Of a stretch of 64,000 nucleotides of DNA, positions 1 to 11,908 are shown one piece after another (position 1 is the stretch's first letter; every line of letters starts with the position of its first letter). The stretch spans positions 23,501 through 87,500 of the forward strand of contig JAMKCH010022367.1 of NCBI GenBank assembly GCA_023653785.1, in the 5' to 3' direction. Origin of the DNA: Ophioderma brevispina. Taxonomy: Eukaryota; Echinodermata; Ophiuroidea; Amphilepidida; Ophiodermatidae. A program made the translations under genes and the position numbers. The notes under the pieces were generated by a model that was given only the letters and a program-made list of their open reading frames with translations, ran no database searches and was not told the DNA's origin.

Positions 1-986
1 TCAAACACAAATAAATGAGCCTTGTGCACAAGTGATCTGAATTTTATATAATATAACAGTTTTAATGATCTTTGATTGGTTTAGCTCAAGAATTTGGTAT
101 GTCCAAACAACAATACATAAATCAAAATTACACAATCACACACAATTAGTTAATACTTATTGTCCTCAAGAATGTCCAGTAATGTCCACATGAAGCGTTG
201 CAGTTCAACGATGATATGTCCTCACAGCGAAGACTTCAAAAATGACAGCATGCAAAGTCACGCTTCTAAATCCTCAGGCAATATTCCATTGGAATCTTCT
301 CAGTCCTGAAGATAACTTTTGTCCAGCAGTTCAAGACGACAAGGTTAAATAATTCCCTCGACGACAGTAATAATCCACAGTATATCAGTCCATGATAATC
401 ACCACGATTTCTATCTGTCCACAATTTGGAATCCTATTTTGATTCCCAGCACTTTCGGCTTCAAAGACGACAGTAGAATAATTACAGCACTCTGCTCACA
501 TGGAATTGAAAATATAATAAATCCTGGCACTGTGTGGAGCACAAATCTACCATTATTGTAGATAAAACTAGCTATAACCATACTGCATAGCTGATTGCAA
601 CTGCTGACGGCGATACTACCTAAATCTCAATATAATACTGACTTCACAAAGTTCCCAGTCTAAAAATAGACATTACAACAGCATCATGCATAACATAACC
701 TGAATCACATCACTTTCCATATATAACTTTGTGGGGAAATTCCCTGATCTTACAATGTTTTGACCTCAAAGCATAAACAAGTTTCTAAGTTTAGCATCCT
801 TGGGGAATCCCCCACTTCCCTATTGTGCAATCTAAACAGGTGCACTTAGCAAAACAAACTAGGGGTATTCCCCTTTCTCTCTTTTATAGTAAACAAAGTA
901 CTTTTCCCGTGAGAAATCTTTTCTCAAATAAAATTGACAAAATAATATTTTTAATCAGAAAAATGGAGGCCATTTAACAGTGCATA
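1..986 (+). repeat. Repeat family R1, left copy (inverted partner at 7458-8527)
   Basis: The sequence from the window start to about 986 is the reverse complement, with divergence, of 7458-8527. Matching landmarks are CACAAATAAATGAGCC near 1, the GAAATCTTTTCTCAAATAAA segment near 910, and GAGGCCA..AACAGTG at the inner edge. A third, more diverged copy in the same orientation covers about 8890-9870. No coding sequence was recognised in it. It could be a solo LTR or a long non-autonomous transposon; the outer end may be cut by the window. Confidence 0.75.
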
Positions 987-1811
987 CTAGTTATGTGGCT
1001 AAAGTAAATGTTTGAATCGAAAATTAAAATGGGTAATACCAGAAAAAGACCCAAAATAGTGAAATAATAATAGTAATAAGGACAATAATATTTAAATAAT
1101 AACTATAATACTGTTTCCCTCGCCGTGAGAATTTTTACCACAGATCATACACGCGAAAACACGATTTCAATATTGTATAAAAAATATAGATGCCAACAAA
1201 TGTTTCGACACGTAAGCTCAATATTTCAACAAAATGGTAAACACTCATTATATTAGGTTTTCAATAGGTAATAAACTAATATGGTTTTACTTTCGCGCCA
1301 CTTCGAAAAACAGTCAGCCCGCGCAATATATTTCAATACTCGCACAGGGAGCCGTAGGGGTAGGCGTATTGAATTTTCGCAAACTCTTTACTATACTTAA
1401 GCCAACGGCTCAGTTGGTATAAAAAATCTCCATAAACATTTTCTAGTTATGTCGGGGGTCAATGCTATTGATCACGAAATGACCTTTTAAAAGAAGAGTC
1501 AATCATTCATGATTCTCTCCATATGCTCTTTCCAGACTCTACTTCTAGAGCGGGTCAAGACTATTGATCACGAAATGACCCTTTAAAAGGAGAGCTCTTA
1601 TATGTTGGCTCCATGAACTTCCATTGACAGTTTTCCCCGTAGCTACTGTCCACTGCGAGTATATCACAATGGATGCACAAATCTTGCTAAAACCAGTTAA
1701 ATGTCTAAGTAGGTAATGTATCAAACTTCGAATCCAGTGCTGTCTTCGAGTTTCCATATTTACCTTATATGTGTACAAGAACTTATCCCTGACCTATGTC
1801 ATTATTTTCAG
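987..1811. other. Intron or upstream sequence of gene A, no exon seen
   Basis: AT-rich. The only structure seen is a direct duplication of a 40-base motif with ATTGATCACGAAATGACC, near 1468 and 1562. The expected MAM exon ending in FQ was looked for here and not found. Confidence 0.5.
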
Positions 1812-2034
1812 TTGGTGTTCGAGGCAACAATAGGCAATATACCTAATGGAGATATCGCCATCGATGACATCACCATCTTACGGGAACCTTGTCAGGGTCA
1901 CTTGAAAGAGTCTATGTGTACCTTTGACGTTGCTGGTGATTGGTGTGGCTACACGCAAAGAAATCAAAACGATTTCAAATGGGAGTGGTATGATGTAAGA
2001 AACGCACGCGGAGACCCTCCTATTGCCTATCAAG
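1812..2034 (+). CDS. Gene A exon: end of one MAM domain and first half of the last MAM domain
   Basis: Internal coding exon of a MAM-domain membrane protein. The acceptor is the AG of a tttcag tract ending at 1811 and the donor is gtgagg at 2035; the exon enters in phase 0 and leaves in phase 1. Residues 1-27 are the C-terminal strand of a MAM domain: VFEA at the start, then GDIAIDDI and the closing cysteine (Cys27). Residues 36-60 start the next MAM domain, with the paired Cys36 and Cys45 around FDVAGDW and the typical QNDFKWEW acidic/aromatic run. In gene B these two segments lie in separate exons, so here an intron is absent. The exon that should precede it (the middle of the earlier MAM domain) is not in 1-1811, so the gene begins left of the window. 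Confidence 0.88.
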
Positions 2035-2516
2035 GTGAGGATATCCTGACAGAAGCGTGAAGTAATACTTAGTGAAAAGTACCATTAATATTGTTACTTA
2101 ATTTTATTTCAAAAATTGTGTTTGTAAGTCCGGACGGAAGACCTGATCGGAAAAGGCAACCGTTACTCTGAGTTTCACGGTATACCCTCACTTACATCAC
2201 CGGGTATCCGATCTTCGGACGGATGATGTGTCATGGTCGTGTCTTAACCAAACAACCTGTATGTATATACAAGTTATGGTGTCACGACTAAAGGCATTTC
2301 CAGCATGAGTCCGTACTTCCCAAATAGTCGCTATTTATAAGCATTCTAAATATGCAAAACACCCAGTTTAAAATGCATTTTTGTAATCAGAACTTAAAAC
2401 AGAAATTGGATTTTAGTGTATATCAATTAGTTCGGTAATCCAGCCAAAAGTTGGAAATATATTTATTTTCCATTATCCATTCTTTTGTTTACATTATGTT
2501 TTACCGTGTTGGGCAG

Positions 2517-2794
2517 GTGACAGGTCGTATATATATGTTAGAACCTCGGCAGCAGTCCAGGGACGGGCAGCTAAGATGACATCCAGGACTCTAGATGGTC
2601 GATCAAGTCAACATTGCATTGAGTTTGACTACTTTCTGTCTCAAAATTCGTCGTCTAGTAAATTAACTATTGCGGTGCTACGAAATGACGGTGATCAATA
2701 CAATGTTATGACACTACATGGTAATAAAGTAACGAACGGTTGGAGATATATGAATAAAACATTGAAGAAGGAACATGTTGGAGAAAAATTCCAG
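2517..2794 (+). CDS. Gene A exon: central part of the last MAM domain
   Basis: The exon starts after gggcag (AG at 2515-2516) and ends at the donor gtaaga at 2795. It enters in phase 1, completing a glycine codon with the G at 2034, and leaves in phase 0. The reading begins GDRSYIYVRTSA, the usual SYIYVxTS strand of MAM domains, then RAAKMTS and the third conserved cysteine in the QHCIEFDYFL strand, where most MAM domains have HCLxFWYHMYG. It ends in KFQ, the standard residues before the last MAM exon. The length of 278 nt is close to the 272 nt of the equivalent exons in gene B. The GDR start replaces the usual DHTxGSG turn, a mild divergence. Confidence 0.88.
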
Positions 2795-3634
2795 GTAAGA
2801 TTTAATTTTAAAGTTGCAATTATGATATTATTGCTAAACTACCTGTAATCACTTCCATAACCTTTACATATCGACGCGATTTTGCAGATTAGCGGATTAG
2901 CTTGAAGTTTGAATTCTGTTCGTAACAAGCGAACTGATGAATGATACGAATTTGCATGAAAAGTATTCCTCTTAAGCACAACCGTATGTAATCCAAATGT
3001 TCCATTTGATTAATGGCAATTATGAAGAAAACTTTATTTTTTAATAAAGAAAAACAAAACAACAAACAAACAAACAAAGATTGTACAATTTTCATAAGAA
3101 TCCCAAAGTTAACAATCTTCAAATTCTAGTTTTATACGAACAGGCAGGTGATTCTTTATCTGCATAGAAAAGCTCGTAACATATCTTCGTGTTGGTATAA
3201 TAAAGGACTTCCCTGTGATGTGTATGAAATCTCTTCGTCATTTAATTATGTTTTCCCAAATTGTTAGATATGTTTGCTCATTTTCGGATCATTATTACCG
3301 GTGTAAGGGAACACAGAATAAAGAGATACAATTGACAGACTGGGGGACCCATCGCACGACTCTATTACTTCGTGACACTGGCTATAAACTTCCAGACACG
3401 GCAATATTGCCGGAATATCATTGTAACCGATGTTTGATATTAACAACAAGAAATTCACCATTCAGTGGATCCCTACTTCAACTCTTTGTCTCATTGCCCC
3501 ATCAGATCTACAAGAACGTTTATATCCGTATATAAGATTGCTTCTTTAAACAATAGAGTTTGGCATGATTTTCATTGTATGAATATGCACTAACAAACCA
3601 TCGCACCGGGGGGGGGGGGGGTTCTCAACACAAA

Positions 3635-4031
3635 TGACCATACAGGGACGTGCCACAGACATCGGTCCCATTTTCAGCCTTCTGGTATATATCAATGACC
3701 CTTTTTTTCTTGCCAAATTTGGTATAGCAATGGGTCGTTTTTTTCAAAATTTTCTGAAATTTGTTGGAAAATTAGTCACATTTTCTCAATCGGAAATCAA
3801 AATTTTCTAAAAATTGTTGGAAAATTAGTCAAATTTCCTCAATCTTAAGCCACAATTGTCCAAATTTGCTTAAAATGGCAAATTTGGGTTAAATTTAGCC
3901 CAAAATTTGCATTTCTGGTATAGCTATGGGTCCCTTTTTTGGCAAAAAAAATGGTATAGCTATGGGTCCTACTTCCAGAGTCGCGGAGGCACGTCCATAC
4001 CCAATTTTTTTTTTTTTTTTTTTTTTTTTTT
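3635..4031. repeat. Foldback-like insertion ending in poly-T before a gene A exon
   Basis: ACCATACAGGGACGTGCC near 3640 is mirrored by GGCACGTCCATACCCAA near 3990. Between them the phrase GGTATAGCAATGGGTC / GGTATAGCTATGGGTCC recurs three times. The element is followed by about 29 T (4003-4031), which runs into the splice acceptor at 4040. A G run sits just to the left, from 3608. Interpreted as an inserted non-autonomous element. Confidence 0.55.
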
Positions 4032-4040
4032 ATTTCACAG

Positions 4041-4125
4041 GTTGTATTCATTGCTATTGCTGGCGACGGCTCTGGTGTAATTGGACTAGATAATCCAACT
4101 ATAAGTCTTGGTTCATGCGAAAAAG
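4041..4125 (+). CDS. Gene A exon: C-terminal strand of the last MAM domain
   Basis: An 85-nt exon between acceptor tatttcacag (ending 4040) and donor gtgagg (4126), phase 0 in and phase 1 out. It encodes VVFIAIAGDG, then GVIGLDNPTISLGSC, matching the VVFEAxxG...IALDDIxLxxxxC ending of MAM domains. The usual DD pair is DN here and the closing cysteine is kept. It joins in frame with 2517-2794 upstream and 6548-6855 downstream. The acceptor lies just after a run of about 29 T residues (4003-4031), so its polypyrimidine tract is probably supplied by the poly-T end of an inserted element. Confidence 0.85.
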
Positions 4126-6047
4126 GTGAGGACAATTATGAATTATTACAAAGAAGTGGAGTTTCTTTTAAACAAATGCACATAATCACTGTATGATTCG
4201 ACCCAACCTCAACTTGGATGAAATTTCTTGGTAGAATGGTTTGAGTTCAGATTGATTCCTGTTGTGGACTTGTGTCAAAATTGTTAAGGCTTGATGCTTC
4301 CCGAGAAATTGAGTCAAACCTTACCATGAAAGAAGAGAAAACCGAGATTTGGAAAGCCTATACAGTACCATGTATACGGATGCAGCCTTCGGTGATTTGG
4401 TCACTCTCTCAGTCGACCCCGATCACATTTTTGAGACAGCTCGCCACGAGTCATGTAATTCATCATGATCATGTTTCTTCTTTCCTTTTTAGTAGCGGTG
4501 CCAATCTAGGATTCCAGAAAACCAGGTCCGATAAAGCCTCTTTTTTAAGTTTTGACACAGTGTACAGTATTTTAGCCTTTTGTCTGATTTCCGTAAAGCA
4601 AATCTCCACAGATATCATTGTTTGAGATCGTGTCTTTCCCACTTATGTTGAGGGCAGTTCTTAGAATTTTAGTACTTGAATTCCTTGATATTTTCTAGTA
4701 TATTTCATCAGCGGTCGTAATCGCTATATTTTGATGCTGATAAAATACCATGCATCTTATTTTCTGGAATTCACGTGGAGCTCAATTTGAGTGAAGTCAT
4801 TCAACATTTTTACTGGGATTGCTCCAGATTGAGCTAAGGTAATATAATTGTCTTCAAAGTCCTTATCTGTTACCTTCTTTGGCGCCATTGCCATAACATT
4901 AGGGAACGTTATAGAATGGCTATCGATCGCCATTATAGCGACCAAATAGCTACTCCGAAAATGACTGTGGAATGCAAAGAACTGCCTGTAAGTCACAACT
5001 TAGGAGAATGGTATCTTATGTTTTTGCTGAAGATTCCATTGTGGTCTATGCTGGTATGTGCCTTTAATACCTCTCAATGTTCTACCTGTTTTAGCTACCT
5101 GCTGTGCTTCATTTAATGTCTTCATTTTGTTACCAACATCGTGTCACTGTTTTTCCATTGCGTATTGCATATTTTAGAAACATGGCCGGGTCATTTACAC
5201 TGCCTTTACTTTACTTCTTGGTTGACTTCCTTTACTTACTCGAGAATGTTAGCTAATGTTTTAAATATTACATAGTTCTCCGATATTGAACAACTGTCTT
5301 AAACACTTTCAATTACTAATTAACATTATTGTGGCATACATCGAGATAGATAATGCATCGGATAGATAATACGTATATTACTTATATTAATCGTCAAGTA
5401 TTTACTTCATGCGTAGTGGCGCCTGGTGTACTACTTTTTTGGTGGGGCTAATCGCACTGGTGCGACGCAAGGGGGAGTGTGTGAGGGGGATGTTATGACG
5501 AATGCTCGAGGCTAGCACTACTTTCGGCCTCGGTCACTGTATATTACACTATCAGCAGAGGTCGCGAAGCCTCGGCCTTGCTCCTCGGCCTTCGGCCTCG
5601 CCTGCCTATAGTAGGGCCACATAGGGCGGCTAGCCTGAGGCATATGATGCATGAAGTTCTCTTCACTACAGTAAAATGCTCATCTGAATTAGCCCTCTCA
5701 TGACAATCTCTGCCACAACTAAATGCCAAGTGATACATGCACATCGTGATAGGGATAAGGCAGGTATATGAAGGACAGTATAAGGGATTGCCTTTGGTAG
5801 AAGCATCACATACAAACTATAGGGGAAAGTTTCATTTAGCCCTTCTACTGTAAGCCATACATGACTCCTGAAACACAAAACTCTCTCACACTTGCTAACT
5901 GTAGGCACTTTGGGTCACCAGAAATGTTAAGTTAATGTTAACTTAATGTTAATGACATATACATGAAAAATTATTTAAACTTATTGGGATCTTTTACGAT
6001 TGCATTTTCTCATGATTACTGACCAAAACAAATGCTTAGGGAATACT
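4126..6047. other. Gene A last intron, first part, no gene recognised
   Basis: Mostly unique AT-rich sequence. One GC-rich patch near 5560-5640 has short CGGCCTCGGCCTT-type repeats. Open frames here are short and have no recognisable domain. Confidence 0.4.
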
Positions 6048-6339
6048 CAGAGGGTGTTTTGAATCAATCCCACAATGCATTGCATTGTGCTTATAAAGTA
6101 CTGTACAAAACCTATGTCAGTACTTAGGGATAAAAAGTGTTGCAAAAGTTTAAGAACCACAAGACATTTCATGATCATATGTTAAAAATTTCCTAAGTAC
6201 TAATGCTTTGTGGGCAAAAATGAGCATAGAAGTCAGGATTTTTATGTGTTAATAGGATTTTTGTGGGATCACATGACCCTGTTGAGGTAAAATTCCCAAA
6301 ACTGGTGCTTTGTGGGATTGACTCAATACACCCTCTGGG
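6048..6339. repeat. Inverted-repeat element, family M6
   Basis: Left end AGAGGGTGTTTTGAATCAATCCC and right end GGGATTGACTCAATACACCCTCT are inverted repeats of about 30 bp enclosing roughly 230 bp. Related right halves occur at about 51545-51744 and 54186-54383, inside the duplicated block of gene B. MITE-like, no coding capacity. Confidence 0.7.
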
Positions 6340-6547
6340 GAATACTGGTGGGCTTAGCTCCTACAGCCCTTATTCACCAACCGCCACTGCTAAATAAATC
6401 ATGCGTGCCCTTTATTTTGGCAGAACACCGTTCACAAGAAATGACACATTCAGATATGTTACATTAAATCATTTGGTGTACTTTTCACGAAATAAATGTG
6501 CTTAATCACTAATCGCATCATTACAAATTGTTTTTTTTTCTTTGCAG

Positions 6548-6855
6548 TTCAAACCAGCATTTATGCACGTGAAGAAAAGAAAAGAAGCTCAGCAGTGGCA
6601 GTATTCTTTGCTATTTTATCAGCCATTTTAATAATAGTTCTTCTAGCGATTGCTTCACTATATTTATACCGCAGATACAGGGACAGGTTCCCAGCCTTAC
6701 CTGTAAGATATGAAGTACATGATGAGAATGTCAACACCATTGACAAAAAGACAGCTGCGAAAGATTTGGCAATCGAGAACCCACTTTATGCATCAGAACC
6801 GGCAGTTGTACCAAATATAATAATAAACACTTCAGATACGAATGGAGTTTCGTAG
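6548..6855 (+). CDS. Gene A last exon: transmembrane helix and cytoplasmic tail
   Basis: The acceptor is ctttgcag at 6547. The phase-1 entry matches the donor at 4125, and the reading runs to TAG at 6853-6855. The exon encodes 102 residues: a short charged juxtamembrane stretch (REEKKR), a hydrophobic helix at exon residues 15-41, a basic stop-transfer RRYR, then a 61-residue tail. The tail holds NPLY at residues 78-81, the NPxY signal that in other receptors binds PTB domains or clathrin adaptors; that role here is inferred. The C-terminus (NGVS) is not a clear PDZ ligand. The four visible gene A exons total 894 nt, 297 codons plus stop, with no frame break. The likely product is a type I membrane protein with extracellular MAM domains. 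Confidence 0.87.
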
Positions 6856-7005
6856 GTGAATCTTTAATTCCAGAAGTTAGCCTACAAACTATTGGAATAG
6901 TGTGCACTGAACAACGCGTTGAATGTTGATATTATGTATGTGGAGTAAGGGAGTACATTGGTTAGATGAATGAATGGATAAGAGAATTGTGTTAAGAGAT
7001 TGGTA

Positions 7006-7340
7006 CCGGTGTGAAAGCAGATATATCCGGCGGGAGCCACAGTCCGGGCTCCATAGACGATAACGGAATAAAGCGTGAATTTAATGTTGCGTAAAGAGTC
7101 AACTGAATCGATTGCCCAATTGTTCACCATTGTTCCCGGACTATGAGTACGCCGGACTATAATTCTACACCGGAGTGAAAGCAACTATAGTCCGGCGGGA
7201 GCCATAGTCCGGGCTCCATAGACGATAACGGAATAAAGCGTGAAAATAATATTGCGTGAAGAGTCAACTGAATTGAGTGCCCTATTCCTTACCGTTGTAG
7301 CCGGACTGTGAGTACGCCGGACTATAATTCTACACCGGTG
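7006..7340. repeat. Two abutting inverted-repeat elements (family M2) just after gene A
   Basis: Two copies of a roughly 165-bp element share the middle terminus near 7165-7173. Each begins with a CCGGTGTGAAAGC-like end and closes with GGACTATAATTCTACACCGG, so the ends are imperfect inverted repeats. The interior contains CCATAGACGATAACGG followed by AATAAA (7067-7072 and 7232-7237). Other copies lie at 52313-52694. This looks like a non-autonomous DNA transposon (MITE-like). The first AATAAA is 212 bases past the gene A stop and could serve as its polyadenylation signal. Confidence 0.7.
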
Positions 7341-7457
7341 TCTTGAGTTAACGAGTCATATAACGGGCATTCAAGAGCCTATCTGAATGTACATGTTTTA
7401 TACTGCACACACCTTTGGTTTCTCTCGGCTCTAAGGTCACTCTTTATGTAACTTAGG

Positions 7458-8527
7458 ACACTGTTATATTGGCCTCTTTTGATCAAAATATTATTTTCTC
7501 AATTTTATTTCAGAAAAGATTTCTCATGGGAAAAGTACTTTTTTATGATAGAGAGAGAGAGAGAGAGAGAGCAGGGGATTTCCCTAGTTTGTTTTTGCAA
7601 GGTGCACCTGTTAGATTGCACAATAGGGGAAGTGGGGAATTCCCCAAGTTGTAAACTTAGTAACTGAGTCAACTTGTTTATGCTTTAAGATCAAAACATT
7701 GCATGATCTGGGGGATTCCCCCATAGAGTTATATATGTGAAGTGATGTAATTCAGATGATGTAATTTATGTGAATTCCAATTGGTCAGCTAGTGCAAGGT
7801 TATGTTTATGCATGATGCTGTGGTAATGTCTATTTTAAGACTTGGGAACTTTATGAAATATTGTGTATATATGAAGAAGAACTTGGCCAGAAGATTCGCC
7901 AGCAGTTGTAATCTGGAGCTATACAGTATGGTTAACTTATAGCTAGTTTTAATCTACAATAATGGTAGATTTGTGTTATACATAGAGCCAGGATTTATAA
8001 TAACTTGGAGACCGCCGGAGCTTGAAAGCTAATTAAACTGTTTGCTGTCGTCTTTTAAGCCAAAAGAGCTTCAGTTTTGGAATCAAAAGGTGATTCCAGT
8101 TTGTGGTCCTAAATGGGGACATTAGCGACAGACTGATGGTGGTAGAATACCTGGACTGTATTGCAGAATATTAGTGTCGTCGAGGGAAAACCCCGTCGTC
8201 TTGAACTGCTGGACAAGATTACCTTTAGGACTGAGAAGATTCCCTTGGAATATATTACCTGAGGAGTTTTGTATGAACTTGTGCGCTGTCATTTTGGAGT
8301 CTTCACTGTGAGGACATATTATCGTTGAATTGCAACGCTACTTTTAGTTGGAGACATAAATGAACTCTGAGTAAGATTGGAATTGTTAAATTGTGTAATT
8401 TTGAATTGTATAGATATTGTTGTTTGGACATACCAAATTCTTCAACCAAATCAATTAAAGATCATTAAAACTGTTTATTATATAAAATTTAGATCACTTG
8501 TGCACAAGGCTCATTTATTTGTGTTTT
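7458..8527 (-). repeat. Repeat family R1, inverted copy
   Basis: Reverse-complement copy of 1-986. It contains a (GA)n run at 7551-7572 that is absent from the left copy and ends with CTCATTTATTTGTGTTTTA. Together the two copies are arms of a large inverted repeat enclosing all four gene A exons. Confidence 0.75.
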
Positions 8528-8889
8528 AAAGGTATTTCTGACCTTTGACGTCTACGAGACGTCATAACAACACTCTGTTAGCTTCTGTTGCGGGGGACTC
8601 TGTTTCTTTACCCCGGGTGTCCCCAATATGTTCTGATCGTAGATGTACTTCAATTTCTCAAATTAAGTCTCAACGTAATTCAAAATTAACTTTCAACAAG
8701 CTTTCTGTAATTGGTGTTACCTTCAATATGGTATACATATTCATTAATACCAAATTATTTTATCCAAAGCCTTATAAACTTGGGATTATATTACGCAACG
8801 TCTCTTCATGTACACTCGCACATTGTTCAAATGGATGGGCATGCGGTACTTGAAACAGAGTAACATTTTAGCTCCATAGTGTTCTGGCA

Positions 8890-9870
8890 TCACGCGGGGG
8901 ATGCATGGCCAATTCAAAATGAACCTTGTGTAGCAAAATGATCTGAATTGTGTAATAATACAGAATTTATGCCCTATTTGGTTCCATAAACGATGGTAAG
9001 CATTTAAAATGTCAAAAAAAAAATACAGTGATGATCACAATCAATACATAGAAAGTTCTTAAGAATAAAGTCCTAAAGGACTGGGATTCACTCGGTTTGC
9101 AATTGACACGTAGCATTTGCAGCTTCAACGATGATTGTCCTCACAGCGAGAATCCAAATGACGCAAGTAGTGTCAAAGTTAAGCCCATTGTACTTCCAGT
9201 CGCAGCGAGCCCCGAGCGAGCGATTGGCGTGCGTAATACAGGATTTCGACCCAAGATCAAGTGTTACGCATGGTCACGAGCAGAAATCGCTCTTTGCCAC
9301 TGGAAGTATATCATGGGCTTTACACGATAAAAATCCATGGGAATCTTCTGCAGAAATTTAGTTCATTTCTGCAGAGTAGTCCTGAAGATAACTTTTGTCC
9401 AGCAGTTCAAGACAAAATGGAATCCTTTTGATTCCATATACAGAAGCTCTCAAAGATTCAAAGACGACAGCAGACAAACGCTTTATTTAATGTGGAAGCA
9501 AAACGTATGTGTAAATCCTGATCGTAACTGCTAAAATCTACCATCTCTGCAGATTAAAACTACTGGCAAATATTTCACAGCTAGTTTTCCCCAGTACCTA
9601 CAAATATGCTATTACAGTAACATCATGCATAAACACAGCCTAGCATCGTCCAATTGGATCTCACACTAATGAAATCCTTAGCTTGTGCCATACCTGGAAG
9701 ATCCCAGCTATTTAGTAACTCTGAGCATGAAACACATTACATTATCAATATAGCACTATGAGAGATCAACTTTTCTCTTGTATGATTAAATAAGGGAATT
9801 TCTCTGCTAAGAATCTTTGCATACAGAAATAAAATAATATTTAGTCACAAAATTGAGGATAGTATGTCAT
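8890..9870 (+). repeat. Repeat family R1, third diverged copy
   Basis: Shares landmarks in order with 1-986: ACCTTGTGTAGCAAAATGATCTG, the CCTCACAGCGA segment, CCTGAAGATAACTTTTGTCC followed by AGCAGTTCAAGAC, and an AATAAAATAATATTT end. It carries an extra insert near 9180-9330. No open coding region is supported. Confidence 0.65.
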
Positions 9871-11908
9871 TGGTTAGACTTGGTTACCCTGATTTCCTGT
9901 GTGATAGTCAAATGAAAAAATATTAACAAGGGCGCAACAAAGTTAATTTACAATGAGATTTTAAGTTTAATGAGACTAGTTTCTACCTCTTGTTTTACGA
10001 AATGTGTTAGTAAAATAAAGATTTTTTTATAAAGATGAAAGATATGCCTATTTACGTGTATAGTAATATATTTGTGGTGAGATTTTGCACATTTAATATA
10101 AATATTTTTATTACAACAAGTTCTGTGTCATTAAAACGTCTGAAATAGGTTCCTTTGGTTGTTGACCTTCGACCCTTTAATGACCCTTCAATGATCTCAA
10201 AAATATTTTCAACATGTTTAGAATGCTATAAGGATCACTTCAGTCAAATTTCAGCTCAATCGCAGCATTTTCAAAATTTGGCCTTTGTCCCTTAACGACC
10301 TTCGATCTCGAAAATATTTAAATATGTTTAAAATGTCATGAGGATCATTTCAGTCTAATTTCATTTCAATTGAAGCATTTTGAAAATTAGAATTTTCAAT
10401 GTTATGATTATTTTCACCAAGTTTCTAAATGACTGTTTTTGGTTGCTTGTTTGTCGCCGAGACATGCTTTACAATCTACCCAGTCAAAGCGCAGGTCACA
10501 CAAATGCTGCTTATTTTCTGTTCAGCAACTCAACTGACTTCGAATGACCGCTTTGAAAAAAAAAATGCAAAATAGATTTGGTCATGGTACATTTTTGTTG
10601 GATTTGCTTTGTTAGCATCTTTGAAATTGTTTGAAATAGGAGTAATTAGATATATGTCTAAACTAGCTTGCTAAAGTCAGTGATGGGTGATATTAAATGT
10701 AAAATTGTCATTTTTCAAACAAATCAAATGATACAGATTTTAGATGCAAAGTCGGGCTAAAAACCTGCCGCAAATAATGCCAATGGAAACGGACAGCTCT
10801 GATTTTCTCAGTTTTCAAAGGTTACAGCATTTTTCTTCCATAATCCATCAAAATTAAATTACAGGAACATACGAAACGGTCAAATCCACAAAAAATAACA
10901 CAAAAATATAATTCAAAATGTTAAGGCCCAATTTCTTTGTGTGATTGCTACGGTATCAATTAATATTGCCATTGTTATAGGCAAGGCCACGGAACCAATC
11001 GTGCGTGTATTGTCCAGCTCTTCCTTCAGCGGGTGAAATGAACACATCGGATCGACTCGTGGTATATGGTAATACAATAAAACTTGATCTCGTAAAAGGT
11101 CGAAGTAATACTATATTTGGTATAGTTTTACATCATTTTGGTACTACGAGAAAACGTCGGACACCAATTATTTTTGGCACATAGGAAGCCACATATCTTA
11201 TCTACAGTTTGCCAATGTTCAGTTTGCCAGAGTCTGTCGGAAACGGTCAGGTCCACGGTTTGTTTGGAGACACTATACGCGACATCTTAAAATTGAATAG
11301 TTTTAAAACGACTGTTATCACATAATTATTTAAGGAGTACAAATTTTCTGATATGCTAGGCAAAGAAAAAAATAAAGATTTATTTCTTGACTCATTTAGC
11401 GCTTCTAATATTTGTATCAGGTCCACAAAAATGGTTTGAATTTAAGCTTTCATTTCGGAAACTTCGCAAAGATTCGGCTCTGGCACTTAGCTTGGTAAGA
11501 AATCGATAAGAAATCATGACCTTTGCAGGCACAAAGCGTGACCTGCTGTCTGACTGTACCTTAGAAACCACAACCGAAATGTGTACCCACACGTGATATG
11601 CCGAATCTATGTGTATGGATGCATCGCTTAGACAACAATATGTTATGTTCAAGCTTTGGTACACACATCTCTTGTCAACAGGGTATGGTTTGAACGTGCT
11701 ACATTCGGCAATAATCCTTTAATGCGATTGTAGGCAATTGAACTTGTGAACATTGCATTTTGCTCCTGAGGAAAGAACAACTTTTTGCACCCCTGAGTAA
11801 CGGTTTTGCAACGTCCACGATGAAATCGTTTGTTTTCAACGCATAAAGGGTTAATTATTTTTAATGTTACTAATAATTGTTTACTTAAATGTATGTGTAA
11901 ACATATCG
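9871..11908. repeat. Intergenic stretch with a two-unit repeat near 10150-10430
   Basis: 10150-10430 holds two diverged units of about 140 bp containing GACCTT..GACC, AAAATATTT, ATGTTTA.AATG and AGGATCA.TTCAGTC. This pattern resembles the non-coding tails of some retroelements. The rest (10430-11908) shows no gene or clear repeat. Confidence 0.4.

Noticed and set aside
1..9870. R1 copies as LTRs of one retrovirus-like element
   Set aside because: The first two copies are inverted, not direct, and gene A exons rather than gag/pol lie between them.
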